DNA of 7,384 nucleotides from Candidatus Omnitrophota bacterium (GTDB lineage Bacteria; Omnitrophota; Gorgyraeia; 2-02-FULL-51-18): positions 1 through 7,384 of the forward strand of contig JAHFFL010000054.1 of the NCBI GenBank assembly GCA_023247955.1, given 5' to 3'. The stretch's first letter is position 1; each line of letters starts with the position of its first letter. Below the pieces are notes generated by a model. The model did no database searches. It was not told where the DNA came from and saw nothing but the letters and a program-made list of their open reading frames with translations. Positions 1 to 5,236 of this stretch are shown piece by piece. Both the position numbers and the translations under genes were made by a program.

Positions 1-208
1 CTAAACTTTGAAAAATCGCGACAACCACTTGATTAGAGGTCGTTTTCTCAAAATCTTCCAAAGTCGCCTCAATCTCGCGGCGGGCGCCTTCGCTTAAGAT
101 CCCCGCGTAGTCGTTGACATGGGCCTCCGGCCTCTCGGGAATAGACAGCGCGAACAGAGGCGATGCCAACAGGACTAAAAAGAAAAGGACGGCAAAAAAC
201 TTTTTCAA
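1..208 (-). CDS. TPM-domain (YgcG-like) secreted protein, N-terminal part
   Basis: The visible 69 residues begin with a signal peptide (basic MKK, hydrophobic FFAVLFFLVLLASPLFA, likely cleavage after LFA). The TPM-domain opening follows, with VNDYAGILS near residues 32-40 and QVVVAIFQSL at the edge. TPM-domain proteins lie outside or across the cytoplasmic membrane; several have been linked to photosystem II repair or acid phosphatase activity, but the bacterial role is poorly known. The gene runs off the left edge. The start chosen is TTG at 208, because it gives a clean signal peptide and its TTGA overlaps the lemA stop TGA, which suggests translational coupling. No strong ribosome binding site is visible. 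The lemA-TPM pairing is a common conserved neighbourhood and supports the call. The first residue is written as M although the codon is TTG. Confidence 0.85.
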   Translation of the reverse strand, partial: MKKFFAVLFFLVLLASPLFALSIPERPEAHVNDYAGILSEGARREIEATLEDFEKTTSNQVVVAIFQSL

Positions 209-795
209 AAAGCCACTTTCGGCGCGACGGCGGCTTGCGCGTCCGCTTTGAAGTATTCCTTCGATTTAAAACCCAAGAAGCCGCCGATCAAATTCGTCGG
301 AAACTGCCTGAACTTTGTGTTGAACGCCTGGGCGGCTTCGTTGAAACGTCCGCGCTCCACGGAAATCCTGTTCTCAGTCCCCTCGAGTTGGGCCTGAAGC
401 GACAGAAAATTTTCATTCGCCTTAAGCTCGGGATATTTTTCCACGACGACCAAAAGCCGGCTCAGCGCCGAGCTCAAAGCCGTCTGGGACTGCTGAAACT
501 CGGCGAACTTTTGAGGATCGGAAAGAATCTCGGGCGAAAGCGTCCCCGCGGCCCTCGAGCGCGCCTGCGTCACGGCAAGCAGCGTCTCCCTCTCGTGCGC
601 CGCGTAGCCCTTCACGGTCTCGACAAGATTCGGGATCAAATCCAGCCGTCGCTGATAGACGTTCTCGACCTGGGCCCAGGCCTGCTTCACCGTCTCTTCG
701 GCACGCACCAAACCGTTGTAGGTGCCGCCGAAAAAAAGCGCGATCACAACAACCAGACCTATCAAACCTAAAAACACCACCCAACCTTTTTTCAT
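205..795 (-). CDS. lemA: LemA family membrane protein
   Basis: This 196-residue protein has one N-terminal membrane segment (about residues 5-22, WVVFLGLIGLVVVIALFF). The LemA signature follows: YNGLVRAEETVKQAWAQVEN and then RLDLIPNLVETVKGY at 50-64. The rest is predicted long helices that would form a helical bundle. The length is typical of the family. LemA proteins have an extracytoplasmic helical domain; their biochemical role is unknown. The frame also offers GTG at 801, but the purine-rich GGGGGAG lies directly against it. That stretch is well spaced for ATG at 795, which I chose. A weak promoter may lie just upstream (TACACT, minus strand, 818-823), next to a perfect 5-bp hairpin at 823-835; I would not rely on it. 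The stop overlaps the start of the downstream TPM gene by 4 bases. Confidence 0.93.
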   Translation of the reverse strand: MKKGWVVFLGLIGLVVVIALFFGGTYNGLVRAEETVKQAWAQVENVYQRRLDLIPNLVETVKGYAAHERETLLAVTQARSRAAGTLSPEILSDPQKFAEFQQSQTALSSALSRLLVVVEKYPELKANENFLSLQAQLEGTENRISVERGRFNEAAQAFNTKFRQFPTNLIGGFLGFKSKEYFKADAQAAVAPKVAF

Positions 796-1001
796 ATTCA
801 CTCCCCCTGTTTAACTTAGTGTACCGCATCGCGGTGTGGAGCTAAATCATTTGTCCGAATTTAATCCGCCGCGCTTTGTGGCAGATTTCATTTCATATTT
901 ACAGCATCGCGGGGCCTGGCTCGCATTGCCCTCGCCCGGAGACTTCCCGCTCCCATTTCTCGAACCTGTGCCGCATGCATTTGACGCAAGTCCGGGGATT
1001 G

Positions 1002-1042
1002 GGTTCGACTTCGCTCACCATCCCGAGCACAGTCGAGGGACC
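1002..1042. repeat. REP-like imperfect palindrome
   Basis: TCGACT (1005-1010) pairs with AGTCGA (1031-1036), and GCTC (1013-1016) pairs with GAGC (1025-1028) across a 2x2 internal loop. GGT (1002-1004) and ACC (1040-1042) close the base, with a GGG bulge. The type, 'GGTTCGACTTCGCTCACC' joined to its near complement, is a dispersed intergenic repeat that I recall from many environmental genomes. Spurious translations containing 'SLDCARDGERSRT' come from it. Here it sits at the tip of the larger element, as if inserted there or part of its design. Confidence 0.65.
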
Positions 1043-1043
1043 T

Positions 1044-1098
1044 CGGCAAAATAAAAAAACTCGCACTAGGCCGTGCTCGGACAGTTTTTATTTTGCCG
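1044..1098. terminator. A/T-rich hairpin, possible bidirectional terminator
   Basis: CGGCAAAATAAAAA (1044-1057) is exactly complementary to TTTTTATTTTGCCG (1085-1098), a perfect 14-bp stem. Within it GCAC and GTGC (1063-1066/1073-1076) can form a short inner hairpin. Read on the minus strand the inner hairpin is followed by a run of seven T, and on the plus strand by five T, as in bidirectional terminators. On the minus strand it would end transcripts coming from the 77-residue gene before lemA. The inner G/C stem is only 4 bp, so termination is an inference. An alternative pairing exists between 1023-1030 (CCGAGCAC) and 1073-1080 (GTGCTCGG). Confidence 0.4.
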
Positions 1099-1170
1099 TC
1101 TCCCGGCGGACTTGGCGTCAAACGCATGGCGCGGCAACGGTTCTCGAAACAGAAGCGGGAAGTCTCGAGT

Positions 1171-1268
1171 GAGCGACGGGTGACCGAGGCGGGGATGCTC
1201 CACCCGGAGCCCGAACGTCAGTTACGGGCGAGGATGGAGCGCCCCGCTGAGGGCAGGACCCGTCGCTC
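1171..1268. repeat. Compound hairpin, third arm of the nested element
   Basis: Three stems are stacked. GAGCGACGGGT (1171-1181) pairs perfectly with ACCCGTCGCTC (1258-1268). CGGGGATGCTCCA (1190-1202) pairs with TGGAGCGCCCCG (1235-1246), with one bulged base and one T-G pair. GCCCG (1209-1213) pairs with CGGGC (1225-1229) around an 11-base loop. The G/C-rich stacked form with small internal loops is typical of folded RNA, but a DNA palindrome would look the same. Confidence 0.65.
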
Positions 1269-1317
1269 CACAGAGAACGATGCGAGCTAGGTTCCGCGAT
1301 GTCCGTCGACAACACGC

Positions 1318-1551
1318 TCACATTACCCCAAGCGCTTCTTCGATAAAAGGCAGAATGGCCGTCGCTTCTTCTTTTGTGAGCCGCCCAAGCTTCGCGAAAC
1401 GCGGCTCTCCCTCGGGGTCCTTGGTCTCCCGGGAAATCTGAAGTTTCTTCAGTCCCTTGTTGTAGGAATACACGCTCACTGAAATCTTGGAGTTCGTGTC
1501 TTCCCAGCTTTTTGAAAACAACTTTTCATCCAGACTGCTATCGTAAGGCAT
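1318..1551 (-). CDS. Small protein with possible PC4-like fold
   Basis: The product is 77 residues with no signal peptide or membrane segment. From residue 20 the pattern ISVSVYSYNKGLKKLQISRE, a G-rich turn, FAKLGRLTKEEATAILPFIEEAL reads as alternating beta strands followed by a C-terminal amphipathic helix. That layout matches small PC4/YdbC-like proteins, which bind single-stranded DNA or RNA. The match is by pattern only, so the function stays tentative. The start is well supported: GGAGGG lies 4 bases before the ATG. It is 42 bases downstream of the dipeptidase gene and is the last gene before the palindromic element. Confidence 0.75.
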   Translation of the reverse strand: MPYDSSLDEKLFSKSWEDTNSKISVSVYSYNKGLKKLQISRETKDPEGEPRFAKLGRLTKEEATAILPFIEEALGVM

Positions 1552-1593
1552 GAGTCCCTCCGCTGTTGATATAGGAAATAATTCGTCCCGCCC

Positions 1594-2241
1594 TCAATGT
1601 CCGGCGGCGTCTTCAAACGAAATATCGAGGACCGGATAATTTTTAGCGTCTTTGTCGTCAAAATGCCACCACTCGGTCGAAATGCCTTTAAAACCTTCTT
1701 TTTGCATCGCCTCTTCCAGCGCTTTACGGTTTCTTCTTTCTTCTTCGGTACCTCCGGCGTAATCGCGATGCGATCGTTCCGAAAACTCGTCATAGGCGGA
1801 GGGCATCGCAAGCTCCCGGCCTTCCCCGTCCACAAGCGTCAGGTCCACCGCCGCGCCGCGGTTGTGATTGGAACCCTTCGCGGGATTCGCGATAAACCCT
1901 TCCAGTGGAAAGCGGGCCCACATTTTCTTTTGCACAGCCAGCGGCCGGTAGCCGTCGAAAACTTTAAGCCCTAACCCCCTCCTTTCGAGGTCCTCCTGCA
2001 CGCGGGACAGTCTCTCGGCCACCTCTTTTCTCAAAAAACACCGGGCTGAGGAATAGAGGGGCTCCTTCATGAAATTGTCGGCCGTGGCGTAACGCACGTC
2101 CGTCTGGATGCGGGGGTTGACCTTCTGGATTTCAATCAACGGAGATTCTTCTGCGCCGGCTGACGCGGCGAAAACCAGCAAAAATAAAACTAGCCGGACG
2201 ACGCTCCAATAGCTGTTCCGTTTGGAACGCCGTCCGAACAC
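1594..2241 (-). CDS. ddpX: D-alanyl-D-alanine dipeptidase (VanX/DdpX family, M15D)
   Basis: The 215-residue protein is a zinc peptidase that hydrolyses D-Ala-D-Ala to D-alanine. All key residues are present: DGYRP with Arg99 (equivalent to VanX Arg71), the zinc motif SNHNRGAAVD with His126 and Asp133, and EWWHFD with catalytic Glu190 and zinc ligand His193. An N-terminal signal peptide (hydrophobic VVRLVLFLLVFAASAGA, cut near AGA/EES) sends it outside the cytoplasm. This favours recycling of peptidoglycan fragments over VanX-type vancomycin resistance, which needs a cytoplasmic enzyme and vanH/vanA partners, none of which are here. The GTG start at 2241 lies 7 bases after GGAAAG at the end of the upstream gene; the two genes are 4 bases apart. 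It may be a lipid- or membrane-anchored form if the signal is not cleaved. Confidence 0.92.
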   Translation of the reverse strand: MFGRRSKRNSYWSVVRLVLFLLVFAASAGAEESPLIEIQKVNPRIQTDVRYATADNFMKEPLYSSARCFLRKEVAERLSRVQEDLERRGLGLKVFDGYRPLAVQKKMWARFPLEGFIANPAKGSNHNRGAAVDLTLVDGEGRELAMPSAYDEFSERSHRDYAGGTEEERRNRKALEEAMQKEGFKGISTEWWHFDDKDAKNYPVLDISFEDAAGH

Positions 2242-2245
2242 ACGA

Positions 2246-2446
2246 TTACTTTCCGCTTGCAGCTTTTCTTTCGTTATACTTCTTTTCCTGTTCTTTGAAA
2301 AACGGCATCGGGTTCAGCTTTTGGAAAAAACCACCGATCGATTGGTTTATTTCCTTCCCGGTGCTGTTTTGAGAAGTTGACCCGTCCGCGAACGCAGAGG
2401 AAGCCACGAACATTACCGCCATGAGAACAAACAACGCCTTTTTCAT
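2246..2446 (-). CDS. Small secreted protein of unknown function
   Basis: The product has 66 residues. A clear signal peptide (MKKALFVLMAVMFVASSAFA, cut before DGSTS) leaves a mature peptide of about 46 residues. That part is polar and charged, with a central GGFFQKLNPMPFF and a lysine-rich tail EKKYNERKAASGK. There are no cysteines, so it is not a lipoprotein. I do not recognise the family. The ATG at 2446 is preceded by AAAGGAG at ideal spacing. A longer alternative starts at ATG 2488, overlapping the upstream stop as ATGA and adding 14 polar residues before the signal peptide; I prefer the shorter form. The gene is 4 bases upstream of the dipeptidase, which suggests a shared envelope-related transcript. 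Confidence 0.75.
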   Translation of the reverse strand: MKKALFVLMAVMFVASSAFADGSTSQNSTGKEINQSIGGFFQKLNPMPFFKEQEKKYNERKAASGK

Positions 2447-2461
2447 TTTGCTCCTTTCACT

Positions 2462-2477
2462 AGAGCCCTGCGGCTCT
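2462..2477. other. Perfect 6-bp hairpin before the small secreted gene
   Basis: AGAGCC and GGCTCT enclose CTGC. On the plus strand it is followed by TTTT, so it resembles a weak terminator of antisense transcription. On the minus strand it lies in the gap between the zinc-ribbon stop and the AAAGGAG ribosome binding site, where it could modulate the downstream gene or protect an mRNA end. Confidence 0.4.
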
Positions 2478-2484
2478 TTTGACT

Positions 2485-2799
2485 TCATTTGAAGAACTCC
2501 CTGGCACTTTGTTTACCCGATATCTCTTTGTAATCACCGTAATCGATAAAAGTCAAGTCCGGCCGCCTGTCCTTGATGCGCTTCACGGTACCGCCTCGAT
2601 CTCTGTCCAGTTTACCCGCATTCCTCGAAGTAATAAACCGGAAAATAACGCCACATTTCGGACAGATCTTCGTCCGCTGGTAATCAATGCCAAGCTCCCG
2701 GCAAGCCGCACAGTCCGCCGTGATGTCGCCGACGATCAGAAGGTGCTTGGTAATCTCCTGGATGTCGCAGGCCTGCCAGATACGAATGTAAAAACTCAT
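2485..2799 (-). CDS. Zinc-ribbon protein of unknown function
   Basis: The 104-residue cytoplasmic protein has two CxxC pairs, CAAC at 30-33 and CPKC at 46-49, separated by 12 residues. This is the spacing of a zinc-ribbon knuckle pair. The N-terminal half (FYIRIWQACDIQEITKHLLIVGDI) looks like beta-alpha structure. The C-terminal part is basic and then ends in IDYGDYKEISGKQSAREFFK. I recognise no named family. Its position directly after a DEDD exonuclease hints at a nucleic-acid role, which is only an inference. The ATG is fixed by an in-frame stop two codons upstream. The nearest GGAGG is about 13 bases away, rather far, so translation may depend on coupling to a short upstream reading frame. 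Confidence 0.8.
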   Translation of the reverse strand: MSFYIRIWQACDIQEITKHLLIVGDITADCAACRELGIDYQRTKICPKCGVIFRFITSRNAGKLDRDRGGTVKRIKDRRPDLTFIDYGDYKEISGKQSAREFFK

Positions 2800-2861
2800 A
2801 ATTTAAGGAAATCCTCCGTCGGCGCTTGGGCGCCTCCTTGAGGATAAATTCGCGCGCTCAT
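2796..2861 (-). CDS. Possible 21-codon ORF between exonuclease and zinc-ribbon genes
   Basis: Immediately after the exonuclease TAA comes an ATG that opens a 21-residue frame (starting MSARIYPQGG, ending EDFLKL). Its TGA overlaps the zinc-ribbon ATG as ATGA. It fills the gap exactly and would couple both neighbours by termination-reinitiation. It has no clear ribosome binding site of its own and no known family. It also contains a 5-bp hairpin (GGCGC/GCGCC, 2821-2834). It may be a coupling leader or pure chance. Confidence 0.25.
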   Translation of the reverse strand: MSARIYPQGGAQAPTEDFLKL

Positions 2862-3467
2862 TTAAAATAAACTCGTCGGGAACGCGTTTTCAGTTTTTTG
2901 CCGGCCGCTGATTTCCCTGGCCGTCTGTCCCCAATGCACCGGCACCTCATGCGTCTGGTAATCCCGGTTCGAGACAAAATAAATCTTCCCGTGTCTCAGC
3001 CCATACTCGTAGATGTCTCTCGTGATTCTCACATCATCCAGGCAGTATTTCTTGAGTTCCTCGATCTTGCCGTCCTTGAAAAGCTGTATCGCGTCCCAAC
3101 CGCTGCCTGACTTCGAGGCCTTCAGAGTCGCCTGCGCGACGCTTTGCAAACTGATGCGGTGTCCGCGCTCTTTTTCGAATTCCACGAGAAGATCAAGCAC
3201 GGGGAAATTTTTGACCGGCGTGATCAGATACGGCGCCAGCACTTCAAAATCAAAATCGCGGACATTGAAACCCACGACAAGATCCGCCTGTTTGAGAAGC
3301 TCTTCGAGCTTAAAGAGCTCCTTTTCCTCAAAAGAAAGATAGCCGTTGGTTTTCGAGTCGTAAACGCAGGCAACGGAAATTTTAAGAAGATGGAGTTTTT
3401 TGCGGTCCACCTCATGAAAACCCCTCTGGGTCTCGACGTCGAGCACCAGGTAACGGCCCTCAGTCAC
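2862..3467 (-). CDS. DEDD-family 3'-5' exonuclease-like protein (RNase H fold)
   Basis: The 201-residue protein has the three exonuclease motifs in order. Motif I is LDVET with Asp10 and Glu12. Motif II is GFNVRDFD with Asn68 and Asp73. Motif III is YCLDDV with Tyr141 and Asp145, the YxxxD form of DEDDy enzymes. These acidic residues would bind two metal ions and cut DNA or RNA from the 3' end. It is close in style to the stand-alone exonuclease domains related to family B DNA polymerase or YprB. There is no polymerase or helicase domain attached. The GTG start at 3467 overlaps the end of ilvD by 8 bases. GGAGG lies about 11 bases upstream, inside ilvD, so coupling to ilvD translation is likely. 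Substrate is unknown. Confidence 0.82.
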   Translation of the reverse strand: MTEGRYLVLDVETQRGFHEVDRKKLHLLKISVACVYDSKTNGYLSFEEKELFKLEELLKQADLVVGFNVRDFDFEVLAPYLITPVKNFPVLDLLVEFEKERGHRISLQSVAQATLKASKSGSGWDAIQLFKDGKIEELKKYCLDDVRITRDIYEYGLRHGKIYFVSNRDYQTHEVPVHWGQTAREISGRQKTENAFPTSLF

Positions 3468-5136
3468 AAGTCACCGCTCCTCCCGCAGCCGACCGGACAA
3501 GCTTCGAGTATTTGGCCAAAACACCGGTGTTGATTTTGGGTTTATAGGGCTTTAATTTTTTAATCCTCGCCTTGATTTCTTTGTCGTCGAGCTCCACGCT
3601 TAAAGTAAGTTTTTTCACGTCAATCGCGATCACATCCCCTACCTTTAATGCGGCAAGTGGTCCTCGGTCCGCAGCTTCGGGAGCAATATGCCCGACCACA
3701 AAACCGTGAGAGCCCCCGGAAAAACGCCCGTCGGTGAGAAGCGCCACCGAATCTCCGAGGCCCGCGCCGATCAGCGCCCCCGTCACCGAAAGCATCTCGC
3801 GCATGCCGGGCCCGCCTTTCGGACCCTCGTAGCGGATCACGATCACGTCATTGGCCTTGATCTTTCTTTGAAGAATGGCGTCCAGCGCCTCTTCCTCCGA
3901 ATCAAAAATTCTCGCGGGTCCGCGGTGATAAAAAGTCTTGAGCCCCCCGATTTTCGCGACAGCGCCGTCGGGCGCGAGATTCCCGTGCAGGATCACCATC
4001 GGCGCCGTCGGATAAAAAGGATCGCTCAAAGGCCGCACGATCTCGCGGTCGGCGATGGCTTTGACATCCTTTAAATTCTCGGCCACCGTTCTCCCCGTCA
4101 CGGTCAGACAATCTCCGTGAATCAGTCCGGCATCGAGGAGAAGCTTCATCACAGAAGGAATGCCGCCTTTTTTATTCAAATCCGACATCACGTACTTCCC
4201 GCTGGGTTTGAGATTAGCCAGGTGCGGCACTTTTTTGCCGATACGGTTAAAATCGCCGAGCGCGAGCCCCACCTTCGCCTCTTTGGCGATGGCCATGAGA
4301 TGCAGCACGGCGTTCGTGGATCCGCCGAGCGCCATGACCAGCGTGATCGCGTTTTCAAAGGCCTTTTTCGTGAGAATGTCGCGCGGTTTGATATTTTTTT
4401 TGATCAGCTCAATCAGCGCTTCGCCCGCTTTTGATGTACTTTCCTTTTTTTCCTCGCTCTCGGCGTCTTGTGAGGAGCTGTAGGGGAGACTCATGCCCAG
4501 CGCTTCAATCGCCGAGGCCATGGTATTGGCAGTGTACATGCCACCGCAGGAACCGGCGCCCGGACAGGCGCCGCACTCGATGGCCTTGAACTGGTCGCGC
4601 GTGATCTTGCCCGTCGCATGCGCGCCGACGGCCTCAAAAATACTGACGATATCCACGTCTTGGCCGGCGACATTGCCGGGCTTGATCGTGCCGCCGTAAA
4701 CAAAAATGGAAGGAACATTGAGACGCGCCATTGCCATCAGCGCGCCCGGCATATTTTTATCGCAGCCGCCGATCGCGAGCACGCCGTCAAAACGCTCGGC
4801 ATTGGACACGACCTCGATGGAATCGGCGATCACTTCGCGGCTCACGAGCGAATACTTCATGCCCTCGGTGCCCATTGCGATGCCGTCAGACACCGTGATC
4901 GTGCCGAAGGTCAGGGGAAATCCGCCGCCGCGCTTGGCGCCTTCATCGGCCTTGCGGGCAAGGCCATCGATGTGCATGTTGCAGGGTGTGAGGTTGCTCC
5001 AGGAGCTGGCGATACCGATGATGGGCTTGGTGAAATCTTCGTCTTTAAATCCGACGGCGCGGAGCATCGCACGACCCGGAGCGCGCTTGTCGCCCTGCGT
5101 GACCATAGAACTTCTCGCGTTGAGCGGAGTAGACAT
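3460..5136 (-). CDS. ilvD: Dihydroxy-acid dehydratase
   Basis: IlvD dehydrates 2,3-dihydroxy-isovalerate and 2,3-dihydroxy-3-methylvalerate to the 2-keto acids that precede valine, leucine and isoleucine. It is cytoplasmic and holds an Fe-S cluster. With start at 5136 the protein has 558 residues, the normal length. The cluster cysteines are visible: Cys52 in TPCNMHIDG, Cys125 in GGCDKNMPG (next to Lys127) and Cys197 in [14 protein letters not shown]. The C-terminal [19 protein letters not shown] is intact. The frame could start 12 codons earlier at GTG 5172, but those codons coincide with a strong promoter. The stretch before ATG 5136 (TCCCCCC) has no ribosome binding site, so the mRNA is probably leaderless. 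No other ilv or leu gene is in the window. Alternative substrates such as sugar acids are less likely, because the sequence follows IlvD closely. Confidence 0.96.
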   Translation of the reverse strand: MSTPLNARSSMVTQGDKRAPGRAMLRAVGFKDEDFTKPIIGIASSWSNLTPCNMHIDGLARKADEGAKRGGGFPLTFGTITVSDGIAMGTEGMKYSLVSREVIADSIEVVSNAERFDGVLAIGGCDKNMPGALMAMARLNVPSIFVYGGTIKPGNVAGQDVDIVSIFEAVGAHATGKITRDQFKAIECGACPGAGSCGGMYTANTMASAIEALGMSLPYSSSQDAESEEKKESTSKAGEALIELIKKNIKPRDILTKKAFENAITLVMALGGSTNAVLHLMAIAKEAKVGLALGDFNRIGKKVPHLANLKPSGKYVMSDLNKKGGIPSVMKLLLDAGLIHGDCLTVTGRTVAENLKDVKAIADREIVRPLSDPFYPTAPMVILHGNLAPDGAVAKIGGLKTFYHRGPARIFDSEEEALDAILQRKIKANDVIVIRYEGPKGGPGMREMLSVTGALIGAGLGDSVALLTDGRFSGGSHGFVVGHIAPEAADRGPLAALKVGDVIAIDVKKLTLSVELDDKEIKARIKKLKPYKPKINTGVLAKYSKLVRSAAGGAVTCD

Positions 5137-5143
5137 GGGGGGA

Positions 5144-5172
5144 ATTATAACAAAACGGACCGGCCAGGTCAC
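5144..5172 (-). promoter_or_regulatory. Strong sigma-70-type promoter for ilvD, probably leaderless
   Basis: On the minus strand a perfect -10 box TATAAT (5149-5144) is preceded, 17 bases away, by GTGACC (5172-5167), which matches TTGACA at four of six positions. Only TCCCCCC separates the -10 box from the ilvD ATG. Transcription would be expected to begin about 7 bases after the box, at or next to the A of the ATG. The absence of a ribosome binding site agrees with a leaderless transcript. Confidence 0.65.
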
Positions 5173-5186
5173 GCGTCATCAGGATC

Positions 5187-5236
5187 CCCCGCTGCGGGGC
5201 GACGGGGCCTGCGCTAGGCGGGGTAAGCTAAGCTTA
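5187..5236. repeat. Three short palindromes in a row before ilvD
   Basis: On the plus strand: CCCCGCTGCGGGG (5187-5199), GCCTGCGCTAGGC (5207-5219) and TAAGCTAAGCTTA (5224-5236, overlapping the stop of the upstream gene). Each is 13 bases. None is followed by a T-run on the minus strand, so an intrinsic terminator is not evident. They may bind a regulator of the ilvD promoter or form a hairpin cluster at the end of the upstream mRNA. Confidence 0.4.

Larger units (their letters stand above)
905..1301. repeat. Nested palindromic element: structured RNA or non-coding mobile repeat
   Basis: This fills most of the 522-base gap between lemA and the 77-residue gene. The ends form an inverted repeat: 905-926 pairs with 1280-1301 over 22 positions, 19 Watson-Crick and three G-U when read as plus-strand RNA. 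Inside, 939-994 pairs with 1107-1166, matching 48 of 56 aligned positions with insertions of 3 and 1 bases; the first 13 pairs (939-951/1154-1166) are perfect. The apex of that arm carries two further hairpins (1002-1042 and 1044-1098). A third arm (1171-1268) sits between the inner arm and the closing helix. The layout is thus two nested three-way junctions. No motif of RNase P RNA, tmRNA, SRP RNA or 6S RNA was recognised, and no target-site duplication is visible. Strand is unclear: outer helix and third arm favour plus, the inner arm favours minus. The first nine bases from 904 (GCATCGCGG) recur at 826-834. Confidence 0.7.

Noticed and set aside
163..771. Plus-strand frames opposite lemA, ilvD, the exonuclease and the large gene.
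   Set aside because: They are antisense shadows of well-supported genes, with no recognisable domains or ribosome binding sites.
796..801. LemA start at GTG 801.
   Set aside because: The GGGGGA ribosome binding sequence abuts this codon; it is correctly spaced for ATG 795.
992..1012. Resemblance of GGGGATTGGGTTCGAC to the 5' end of tmRNA.
   Set aside because: There is no tag-peptide frame, no acceptor stem partner and no TPsiC arm. The GGTTCGACTT part belongs to the REP-like palindrome.
836..1290. Several open frames of 65-98 codons on both strands in the gap before lemA.
   Set aside because: They all overlap the palindromic element, have low-complexity basic translations and contain the familiar false translation of a REP repeat (SLDCARDGERSRT). 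The two inverted arms give similar peptides (VKCM..RF / VKRM..RF) only because they are copies of each other.
905..1301. RNase P RNA, retron or integron attC site as an explanation of the element.
   Set aside because: The conserved RNase P core sequences are not found; no reverse transcriptase or integrase gene is in the window; no paired attC core motifs were recognised.
5137..5172. Longer IlvD starting at GTG 5172.
   Set aside because: The 12 extra codons coincide with the -35/-10 promoter, have no ribosome binding site before them and are not typical of IlvD N termini, whereas [15 protein letters not shown] is.
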